A DNA stretch of 64,000 nucleotides, from positions 7,207-71,206 of the forward strand of contig CAJINV010000022.1 in the NCBI GenBank assembly GCA_905178155.1, given 5' to 3'. Below, in pieces: positions 39,257 to 49,300 of the stretch. Below the pieces are notes generated by a model. That model was not told where the DNA came from. It saw only the letters and a list, made by a program, of their open reading frames with translations, and searched no databases. The position numbers and the translations under genes are program-made. The stretch's first letter is position 1. Each line of letters begins with the position of its first letter. This DNA is from Amoebophrya sp. A120. Taxonomy: Eukaryota; Sar; Dinophyceae; Syndiniales; Amoebophryaceae.

Positions 39257-39275
39257 GCCGGCGCTTCGCGCCGGC
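39257..39275. other. Perfect GC hairpin
   Basis: The 8-bp stem GCCGGCGC / GCGCCGGC with loop TTC can also be read as a C(UUC)G-capped stem. It lies in the GC-rich insertion. Confidence 0.7.
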
Positions 39276-39988
39276 GAATACTGCCCACCTGACTTGAATG
39301 GAGATCAACGCCTGCTGTAGCCCGGGCGCTGAGCTCTACCTGTCGGGTTGCCCCCTGGTTGCTTGTTGTGGTCGTTGGGCCTGGGCTGCTCGCGCATTGG
39401 GGTCTGATGGGTCTGCTCGGAGGCAGCCAGGCACGGGCACATCTGTCGCGTTGCGCCGCTGAATGTGGCATGTGCAACAACAGGCGGTGCCCCGGTGGAG
39501 GTGTTTCGAAGGTAGAGGCATGAACGCCCCTGCGACGAGAGCTCCGGGGACCCTTTCTGCCGGCATGCAAGAGGGGTGGCAGTTTCTATTTTGGGGGATT
39601 ATGTATTTCTTACGCAGGGCCGCGGGGGGCGCAGGCACTGGAATTCGGGTTCTTTGACTGGGGACATTCGTGGCGGTATGTCGTTCCAATTTAGCCTAGG
39701 GAGGACTCTATAATTGTGTGGCAGGATTGTTTGCTGGCTGAAGATTGAGCTCTCCTGTGTTCCAAAGCGGGCTCCTTTGGCGCCGTCGGTGAGGGCTTCG
39801 GAGAGCCCAAGCAGGCCGCTCACTCTTATCTGAAAAGCGCAATTTCGAAAATGTTTGAAATGAGTTTGAAGTTGGTTTGAAATGGAATTAGGCCCCGGGC
39901 CCGTTTGATATAAGCATGACAAACTCCTGCGCGACCCATCCAGGCTCAGATATATTTACTTGCGATCCCAGTTGACGATGGCCCCGCA

Positions 39989-40304
39989 TATCCTGAGCAA
40001 AAAGTTCCCACCCCACCAGAGTTGTCACTCAAATTTGCAATCACACACGACAGAGAAACACTATATAAATGCGCATCCACATCATGATAAGAGGCATTTT
40101 CCATCGTGTTTTGGCAACATTTGTGATGCTGTCAGCAGGAAGATAGAGAGATGGATTTGTCATGTGGGTGCTCTTGCAAATAACCTGCACTACAATACAG
40201 AGCAAGCCTTGTGGTCATGCATGACTCCCGAAACAACTTCTGGATTTGTGTTGCAGACTTTTCAATTTCTTGACTCTGGGGTGGGGATGTTTTCACACAG
40301 GATA
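39989..40304 (+). mobile_element. Introner C in the paralogue fragment
   Basis: 316 bp, TATCCTGAGC...TTTTCACACAGGATA, flanks CCGCA / GTGCG (poor match). It sits within a base or two of where the intact gene carries a family A element. Confidence 0.82.
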
Positions 40305-40461
40305 GTGCGCGGAAAGCTAGAAGTTCTGCAGACCCTGACAAGAGACGTTTTGGATGAAAAGCTTGTGCTACGAGACGAGTGCACAAGGCCTCCCCACCCC
40401 GATTTCTTTAAGGGCATGTGGTCTTCTAGCAACACAAACAATCAACCTGCAAAATTTATCG

Positions 40462-40654
40462 TATTTGGAGCTTTAAAAATGATTTGCATGACAAATTGGA
40501 CTTATAATGCAGTTTTGACTCCTTCCCGAATTTCAATTTGACCACATGGATCATAAAATAAACCTCGGCCCAAGAAGCGGTTGTGCCCGGATAGGATTTT
40601 TTGACATTCTGCACGACAAATGAGGGGGACGAGAGAGAGTTGTGCGTTTTCATA
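40462..40654 (+). mobile_element. Introner E remnant
   Basis: The right arm GAGAGTTGTGCGTTTTCATA is clear. The left arm is lost and the start is approximate. The same remnant exists in the other copy (ending at 52527). Confidence 0.6.
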
Positions 40655-40979
40655 TGTGCCCCAACTGCTTCTGACCATACTGCTTCCGGTTCCGAAACTA
40701 CGACCACGTCCTCTCGCAGATGGCGGCACTGGAAGTAGGCGGGAAGCGTCTAAACGAGACGAAGGGCTACGTCGTGTACGCCGAAGCTCCTCCCGTTCTG
40801 CTCGTGGGCGTTCTAACGCGAAAAGTCCAGCATCACCATCTCGCGACGCAGCGGAGCCGCATGGTCGCAGCAGCAGCAGGAACGGCTCCTCTCCTTCCAG
40901 GTCACCCTCGCGGGGTCGCAAGAAGTGCTGCACCCGCCGGAGGTCTAGGTTGGGCGAAACGTCGTGTACACTTTCATAG
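40620..40979 (+). CDS. Arg/Ser-rich open frame, copy 1
   Basis: A 119-residue frame whose last 70 residues read as an RS domain (RSSSRSARGRSNAKS, SSPSRSPSRGRKK). Its first ATG lies in the right arm of an introner E remnant. The second copy of the duplication keeps this frame across an introner D insertion, which favours real coding. Against it, a second overlapping frame (ALEVGGKRLNETKGYVVY) is also open in both copies and the 5' exon is not identified. It may be the last exon of a short SR-type protein. Confidence 0.35.
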   Translation: MRGTRESCAFSYVPQLLLTILLPVPKLRPRPLADGGTGSRREASKRDEGLRRVRRSSSRSARGRSNAKSPASPSRDAAEPHGRSSSRNGSSPSRSPSRGRKKCCTRRRSRLGETSCTLS

Positions 40980-40980
40980 G

Positions 40981-43328
40981 ATGAAAGTGTAACTACTGCC
41001 AGAGCCTGTGACCGAGACAAACATAATATCTGAGGCAAACGCCGTAATACGATTCCGGTATCAGCTTCTAGCTATTGCAGACCCAGCACCACAAATGTGC
41101 GAAGCAGAGAACGAAAACCTCTCGACGCCTCAGGAGGAAGCAAGATCTAGCTAAGTGTATAATGTATTAGTTTATTGATGTATAAGTTGTACTATAAACA
41201 TGTCTTGTTCAATGAATTTGCTTAGCCTTAGGCTACGCAAATTGCTTGTCGCAGTTCGCTCCGGCTACAGTGACCTACACCTACTTAAACCAGTATTTTG
41301 ATTTTACATTGCACAATTCTCCAACTACGCAGCACCTAACTCATATTTTACAGGAAAGAAGTTAGCATCTCGTTGTAGAAGTATTGACCCCACTTCGTGT
41401 GTTTAAAGAGACCTGAGTAGCAAGGCCTTTGAAAAAAGAATCTACTTGAGTTCTAACACCGGCGCACTCCGCGGCCCCGTCGCGTGGTCAAGAATTTACA
41501 TATTGAAAGTTGTATCTCAGCAGTAGTGCAGCTTTACAGTAGTAGAACACCGCGCTGGGGGTAGGTTTTTGGTACGCTTTTTCGCTACAGTTTTAAGATT
41601 TTTTGAACATACAACTAGTTTGGTGAGGTCATTTTCTTTTTTGTTCAGTCGCGGCCGATGGTGGAGGTGCCAGTCTGTCAGGAGGGCACTCGTCGTCCGC
41701 CACTGATTTTGCAGGCCACCAGGGGAGGAGAACAACTACAGTCCACCAATGGAGGGCTACAGCCCACCAATAGACTACAGTCTACGACTGGTGGAGTGCA
41801 ACTACAGTCCTCACGAATGGACCGTCGAAGATCAAAATTATGAAAGCAAGCCGAGCGCTGATTTTCTTGGATCTTTCTGGTCTATTGTCGGCGCACGGAA
41901 AAAAAAATTGGAAAAAATCTTCTAACGAACCTGTCTCGACGCAGACGGGAACAGGAACAACGTGGTCACATACTATCATTGGATATTATCGTGCGGACGA
42001 ATTGGAAGATATTTTCTGCTGCAGATATGCAGGCGCGGGTGGCAAAAATTGCAACAAAAAAACCTCCAGCTCTCCTCGACTAGGGGCCGCTGCAATTAGG
42101 AGCTGCAAAGATAAGACCTGCAGCTCTCGACTTCGTTCGTGGCCCCCTTACACAACGTAGTAGTTCTCGTCGAAGAGTAAGATCTGCTTTGGCTTTCTCA
42201 TTCTGGTCGCTCGATCACCGGCGGGCTCTGTTTGCGAACCAAAATGTTGCTCCTCAAATCTGCTGGAAATCTGGATCCTCAAAGACCTACGACAAGTTCA
42301 TCATTCTCGGTTTTTATTGTTTACAACCGCATGGTGCGATGCTTTTGATAAATAGAAGTCCATGATGTGGTCTTCTTGCGCATTGGCTAAGCGTGAGTGC
42401 ATGATCTCTCCTCGGGTGTAAGTAAGTAGTTGTGCCCGAAAATAAACCACGCGGCAAAGTCGGTATAGAAATTCCTTGACTCTAATGTGCGAGTGGTTGT
42501 GGTTTAGGATCAGGCTCCTCAACCTCAAGCAGCTACACCTTTGCTGGGTGTAAACAGGAAGATCATTTTCAGAAGCAATAATTTCATAATTCGTGGAGAT
42601 CATACACATCCTCGGTACTGAACTTTATTGGAACCTTATGTAACAAGAACAACTGCCAAGTAAATGAGTTCCGGTATCTGCAATTGCATATCGAGAAGCT
42701 TCGGTTGGAATGATCAACGGCGCCAGGCAAAATCTTCGAGACAGCCAAACTCACGATCGCGTAGTAAGTTGTCGAGTTCATACATCGCATCACTTAAACA
42801 GTTCTTGCAGCAGAAAACACCCCCCAACCATCGCCTCCCAAACATCTTCGAAGTAGAACTTAAGTAAAACTATTGAGCAGCTTTTCTAATAATTTTGAGC
42901 AAGGACGACAAACAAAAACCTCCTACAGGACAGCTTTTCATCTGAAGAGCAGCAGCGTCCAGTTGTACTCGTGCTTGCGCGTGCTACCACTCTTAGTTAC
43001 CCACTATATTTTTTTATTCAAAACAACGAACTACTACTTACATGCACTGAAGGTGTTGAAGAACTCACGAAAATTCATCCACGACCCATTTTCTCCTTGC
43101 ATAGACCACTTTTACAAGGAGGGACCGATGCAATAGCATTGAAAGGGCATTTTACTTACTATTTCTCTGTAGACGAGTTGTTGTCTTCAACTTGTTTTAA
43201 GTATCGCCTCCTCAATTGTTCTTTCGGTACTTATTGGTAAAGGAACCACAGGTAAAAGCACGCCTTCCTAGTAGCGCAGACGCCTTCAACTTCTACATTC
43301 TTACATCCGCACAACTTGTTATAACATC
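40981..43328. other. Non-coding stretch containing half of a segmental duplication
   Basis: 41380-42150 is nearly identical to 53865-54650. The rest shows no supported gene or introner. Short tandem copies of CTACAGTCCACCAATGGAGG-like sequence lie at 41740-41810. Confidence 0.6.
41380..42150 (+). repeat. Segmental duplication, copy 1 (high identity)
   Basis: Matches 53865-54650 with only scattered substitutions and small indels. The flanking, older part of the same duplication (37.5-41.0 versus 51.5-53.2 kb) is more diverged. Confidence 0.9.
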
Positions 43329-46300
43329 ATGGAGCTGCACCAGCAGGAGCGCTTGGCGTCGTTGTTGGTAAAAAAGTCCCCTCGTCGTACTCCGCGAGCG
43401 GGCCGTGTACTACTGCATCTTTCGCCGCGCCACATGAAGAAGGCAACGTGCACGATGAAGAAAGTTATGATTTCCGCCGTGCTTCTTTGTGGCCAAGAGC
43501 TTCTTACTGCGCCGCTGTGCTGCGTTGCCTTCACTCTGAACAAGCTGCGCCCGCAGGCCGCGTCGTCCTTATCACCATGCACAACTCGTCCCCCTCGTTC
43601 TCACTTCTCATCGAAAAAATTTACAACTCGTCCAGTCGATACTCTCTTGTGTCAGTATTAATTATGCATGACAAAATCCTGAAGCTGCTACCCAAAGCAC
43701 AGCACTTGTACTACACTTTACGCAGGAACAAGAACTTGTCGTGCTCATGCTCCACATGGGGAGCTGTTTGTATTGCTGCTCATGCAATACAAATGTGGAG
43801 GAGGGGGAGTCACGCACTCTCATAGTTCTCCTTTTCTCCTGAAGAAGCGGAGAAGCTGCGTCGTTGCAAGCAGCACGCTATGGCTTGCTCAGATGTTACA
43901 ATGATCTCAACTGATGTTACTTACAATAGAATTTTCTGGAAGATTTTGTGGTCTTGCTCTTGCATGAGCGCCAGCATGAGTAGCATGCAAAGCTTTGCTG
44001 CTCTTTTCGCAATACAAATTTCGCCGGATTGATATTCTTCTAGTGGAGTGCGGGGTTTGGGGCCCCAGAACTCGTCATGCGTATAATTCGTGAAGGACTA
44101 GGAGAAGGCCAGATGTTGCACGTTTCGCAACATCACACAACGCAGACTCTATATGTGCTAACGGATGATGAGATTGTAACACCTGACCAGGTATCCTGTG
44201 CAAAAGTATCGCATTCGTATAAATGCAAGTCTTGCGTTACAAATATTTCTGTTAAGGTGCATCAGCATGACAAATTTTATTTCTCATGCTGAGAAAATTT
44301 GTAATGCATTTATAGGAGTACGATACTTTTGCAGTTCATACCAGGTTATATACACTGACACGAAACGATTGGAGTGTCACGCGGATGCATACGTATCAAA
44401 TGCAAGTTTTTCTGCTGGGTGTGGAAGGTTGCATGTTGTGATGCAGCTTCTGGAACAGGCAAAAGTCTGTGTTGCGTGGTCAGCAAATAAACATGCAGAC
44501 GTCAGATTCAGTACAGGGCGCTTATTTCTCATGCAGAATAGGCATGGAGAGACGACGTCGGGAGAATTTCTCATGCTTTGCCTGCAATCCAGATTGTTTA
44601 CGTGGTTTTTCGGATGCAAAAACTGCAAAGTAAGTAAATGGCTGCATGCTTCCAGACCCAGACATAATATTTGCAGTTGATAATAGGGATCATTTGACAA
44701 TGTAGTCGACGATAAGTCTGTTATGAGAGAAATGCAGCACAACTCGTGGTCCTCTTGTGCTTGTTCCCTCTATTTCTTTGTAGAGGCAACATGATGTTGG
44801 GCAGAAAGAGCAAGACTATCAGCAAGCTCACATCAAATGAAGCAACCCCCGCCGCGTGAGAATAATTAGATCCAGCCACCCATTCTTGCTAAGTACTGTT
44901 TGGCGTGTCGAAATTTTTCACGCACGCAGTGCTTGTTTGATACAATAAAATAAATAGATACCATCTAACGAGTTGAGTAAAGGGGTTCTTCTTCACCACG
45001 AGTAGTTCTGCACTTCGATATCCGTGAACGCGAAGGTAAGCGAAATCTATGCCGCGGTGAAACTAATCGAGCAAATCGATAAGATCCACGAGCAAGAGCA
45101 GCAGACCGGCGCTGGAGCAGGGGCTCCTGTTGCGGGTCCGGGCCGCGGGGCGGACGCGCCGCCAGCGGTTGCGGGAGTGCAACGAGCGGAAGAAGTACAG
45201 CAGGACGAGCCAGGCGCAGTCTCACAGGCCATGCGTGACGGAGTGGCGGTGGACAATACAGGAAGGCCTGTGGGTAACTACCTGAACCTGTGGCAACATT
45301 TGGGCGACGCGCTGGTCCAGGGACTACCGAATGCCGTGCAACTCGTGAAAGCAGCCAGACGCTGCGTGCTCCCACGCAAGCAGTTCGTGGAGGAGAATTG
45401 TGCGACATATGTGAGGTATCCAACAGCTACGCACCGGTATGCGGACACAGAATTCGTGAAGACCTGGGGCGCATTGGAAGACGCGCACGCGGTTATTCAT
45501 AATATGGAACAGCTGTACACTATCCCACGAACAAAATGTTGAAGGAGGTGCAACAGTTAGTACACATTTGCCGTGCTTAATATCACTGCGGTATCACATT
45601 AAAGCTCCAGTCTGCAGGCTGATGGCAGAGAAAAGAAACTTGCAAAAATGCAGCCGAGATCATAAGTAATTCATATCGATAAGAGGCAACAGCACCAGCA
45701 GGTACGAAACCAGGCTTCACTTCTGAAAATTAATCTGGCATGACCACAGAGCCTGTCCGTCCTGCTCAACCTGCAAGAGCTACGCAATGTGTAATATTAG
45801 CTGCATTTAACAACTTTGCTCTACTTTCATAGACATTGGGACTGCGGTACTCTCTGCGAAGCAAGAGTACCTGCGAAGCGCAATCAAAGCAGGAAACAGG
45901 CACGCAAAAAAGCGGCAACAGAAGGAGCTTAAACAGAAAGAGGCCGAGGCCGAGGCATGGGCCCAGGAACAGGAGGAGACTAGGAAGAAGCTCGAGCAGG
46001 ATGCTATGACCCGCTCAGACGTTTTTACAATCTCAACTGTTGCAATAGAAGCTGGAAATCGCATGACAAGTTTCATCGGAGTCCCAAACCCACGTGAAAT
46101 CCGGCAAAATTTGTAGTGTGAAAAGCTCAATTCTCTCTGTGTTCCTCATGCTCTTCATGCAATACAAATTCCAGAAGATTCTATTGTAACGCTTGAGATT
46201 GTCACGTTTGAGGAGACCATAGATGCCTTTGAGCTGGAGCAAGAAAAAATCAGCAACGCACGCACGGAGATTTTGGAGAAGCTCAAGGAAGAGCAGCGAG

Positions 46301-49300
46301 ATATCCTGAGCAAAAACGTTCCCACCCCATAGTCAAGATGGGAAATCGGCAACACAACTGAATCAATCAGCTTTGGCTGTTGTGCATGACAAATTGGGCC
46401 TCGCCGTGTAATCCTGTTTAGCTAGCTCCTCAGCAGCGTCACAGCTCTAGCATAAGTCGCTGACTAGGCTTACAAAACGCCTCGCCTGCTGGGGCTCCGC
46501 ATGAGAAACATTTTGAGCAAGCAGACTTGCGTGACAACTACGGGGTGGGGACGTTTTTGCACAGGACACGAGAGGAGCAGGAGGCTGCGGACTGGGACGC
46601 CGTCATCATATCCACACACTATGCAAGAAAAAAACTGTGTAAGTGTAACTCTGTAATGCAGAACATGCAACAGAGGTACGCCTGTCATGCCGCACAACCA
46701 CGAAGTCCTCTTTTCACGAGTGTTTTCCCTTGCAAGCCACGCATGACAGGTTGTCTCTGTTGTGTAGAGCAAATTTGTGATGCTGTCAGCCAAGGAAAGT
46801 TACACTAACACAGTTTTTTCCGTGGATACACATTCAGAAAAGTACATCACTAGAACGCAGACAACAAGTAGAAAAAAATATCCTGAGTAAAAACGTACCC
46901 ACACCAGAGTTGTAATGCAGATTTGCAAAGACAGGAAGACTTGTAATGCGCATCCGCATGAGAGCCATTTCCAGTCGTGTTTTGGGATTTGTGATGCTGT
47001 GAACAGGATGAGCAGATGAATGCGTGATGCGGCTGCACTTGCTAACCTGCACTATACTGCAGAGTCAGAGTGCAACTTGTCATGCGTGACTCACAAAACT
47101 CCTAGGTTTGTGTTGCAAAATCCCCATCCTGACTCTGGTGTGGGTACGTTTTTACTCAGGATAAAAAAGGGTCTGTCATTATGTATTAGAAGCGCACTTT
47201 TAAGTAGATGTTTATCTTTATGTATATCAGCATGAGAAACTTGCTCTTTATTGTGGCGCCTAGCTCTACTCTATTGATTCATTGTCGAGTAGAAGATGTA
47301 GAAAGCGCATGCCCGCCCCTGGTGGGAAGGGAAGTCGTGAGAGGGGCCTTGTGCCCAGATGCGCTACTAGAGGTAGACGCATCAAATCGCGCAAACTAAG
47401 CGGCAATACGCCGCTGCTCCTGGCGAGTGAAGAAGGGCGGCGCCCGCAATCCTGCGCGCGATCCCCCTACCCCTGGTGGCTGTTCTCTTGTTCTTGAAGA
47501 AGAGCCCCGCTCTGGAAGCGGGCGAGCCTTGCAGGCTCCTGGTGAGCAGGCGAGGCGCCTCGCCGTCTCTGTTGGGTGAGATGGTGGTGGGGTTTCGGCC
47601 GGCTTAACCTGAACAGCCCAGCGCCACACCCTGCCCGACCAGCCACTCCGAGGAAGGCCCTCGGGCGTGTTGCCGCGTCGTGTGCGAAGAGGCCCGGCAT
47701 GGCGTGCCTCTCTCGGCCTTCGGCCGTATCAGTGGGCACGCTCGCACCGCCGTAAGCCCTAGCGCCCCACGCCGCGCGCAGCAGCTGGCGGCACTTCCCG
47801 GGGATGGACGGAAGCGGTGGGGCCTGCGCTATTCGGGAAAGCCTTGGCGGGCACCCCCAGCCCCCTGGCGGGGCCGGCGCCGCTCTTCTTGACGAAGGGC
47901 GCACAGCAGGGCTCTGCGCCCCTTGCACCGCTGGCGGGCAAACTGCACCCGCGCGCCGCACAGATAGCGTCCGGCCTAAAGTCAGACGACAATTAAGGGA
48001 CGCGCCCAGGTAGCGCGAATCGGGATCCTTTCGCCGTAGTATAATCAATCTGTGTTGCCCACCTGGTGTGCGCCCTCTGATTGGTGCTACTATACGGAAC
48101 GAGTGCAAGAGCCGGTCTGCCAAGGCCACAAACCTCCAGCGCGCTGTTCTCCTCCAGCTCTCGCCACTTGATGTTGCGACTGCGTAGGAGGGTTACGTTT
48201 CGCCGGGCCTCCACAGCCTCGCTGTCCGGCGGGTTGCTGCAAGTATAGCAGGGCTAAAGAGCGGGCGCCGTGTCTGTTTGAAACAAGAGCGGATCAAATA
48301 CAATACAATGTAGAAAGCGCATCGTTACAAAGACAAACGGCATGTGCATGTTGTCTGACGGAATAAAGGGAAATAAATTGAGATATGTATAATATACTGT
48401 GGCGCCATCTTCAGTTCGTTGTATTTACAGAGGTTTTTCGTGACACGAAGATGGCGGGATGGCATTTTTTGCTGATATCACCAGTATGAGTCGTGTAGTA
48501 CTACATGTGCCACTTTTCTGGTGGATAGAGGAGGCAAATCAAACAGGAGTGCGAGGACGTATGGAGTTCTCAAACGTTACATTCTCAACTGTTACGTGAA
48601 TTTGTCATGCAGAAGTACAACCATCATCCACAAGATCAAGCTGCTTCGCATGACAAATTTGCGAAGGACTAAACAGCGCCTAAATCTGCGCGGGATTTGT
48701 AATGCAATTTTTGCAATCTCCCCCCTTTTGCTTATTTTGCCATTCTTGCATTACAGATTCATGTAACAGTTGAGAATGTTGTAACGTTTGAGAACGCCAT
48801 AGGACGCTCGGGACCGAGAAAGAAAGAAGTGGACGAGCCTCCTGCACGAGATGTATGCATTGCAAATATGTCTGGGTCTGGAAGGATGCAACTTGTGACG
48901 CTGTCTTTGGATTCTAAAAAGATCTGTATTGCATGGCCAGCAATAGGAGTCCAGTGTGTGCGACGCGGAGAGGGCATTTGTCATGCGGAATAGGCATCAG
49001 GAAGCCCTCTAAAAATCCGTGACGCTAGGCCATGCATTACAGGAATCAGATCACGATTCGTGCAAAACATGCATGGCAAATCTTGCTTTCTTCCAGACCC
49101 AGACACTTTTGCAGTTGATAAGATGCACACGAAAGCGATCCAGGGCGAGCGGATCTCTCTGCACGATTACAAGCCTAGCGGCGATCCCGATGGCCGTATT
49201 GTTTTCCAGAAAAATAGCAAAAACGCCCAACTGAGGCACGACCTTTCTCTGTGGCAAAATCTAGCAAGGCGTGCGCGCGGCAGGATTCCCGCACACCAGC

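Larger units (their letters stand above)
38511..39946. mobile_element. 1.4-kb GC-rich insertion inside an introner, flanked by 33-bp direct repeats
   Basis: The 33-mers at 38478-38510 and 39914-39946 differ at two positions. The body is GC-rich and unlike its surroundings. It holds a 32-bp tandem array and a strong hairpin at 39257-39275. No convincing protein is encoded. It is either a non-autonomous element of an unrecognised class or a template-copied insertion. Confidence 0.7.
38279..39967 (+). mobile_element. Introner A split by a GC-rich insertion
   Basis: The left half starts TATGAATTGCAAATATGTCT. The right half ends near 39967 with CCATCCAGGCTCAGATATAT. The flanking duplication CCAGT is perfect. 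About 1436 bp of foreign sequence sits between the halves. Confidence 0.8.
37498..40440 (+). pseudogene. Rearranged paralogue of the C-terminal part of the 43-52 kb coiled-coil gene
   Basis: Exon pieces about 37498-37553, 37902-37959, 38188-38278, 39973-39988 and 40310 onward encode a frame homologous to the end of the large gene: QYPFLATLCL with its neighbour stays in phase, then a diverged stretch ending LENQL, then KLEVLQTLTRDVLDEKLVLRDE. The corresponding large-gene end is TEVLKTLTMDVVAEELVL and stop. Here TGA is replaced by CGA, so the frame runs on. Introns are introners F, E, A (itself invaded) and C. No 5' exons are present, so I call it a fragment, but the maintained frame means a short expressed gene cannot be excluded. 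Confidence 0.65.

Noticed and set aside
39139-39570. 143-residue minus-strand open frame in the GC-rich insertion
   Set aside because: Overlaps the tandem array, has only compositional Arg/Pro/Ala content and no motif. Long frames are expected in GC-rich DNA.
41658-41843. 61-residue plus-strand open frame in duplication copy 1
   Set aside because: The corresponding frame in copy 2 is broken by small indels, so it is unlikely to be coding.
42301-43240. Scattered open frames between the duplication and the large gene
   Set aside because: Short, AT-rich, without motifs, and no introners, which otherwise mark genes here.
47467-48129. 220-residue minus-strand open frame
   Set aside because: No domain, Arg/Ala/Pro bias typical of antisense GC-rich DNA, and it lies in an intron of a plus-strand gene.
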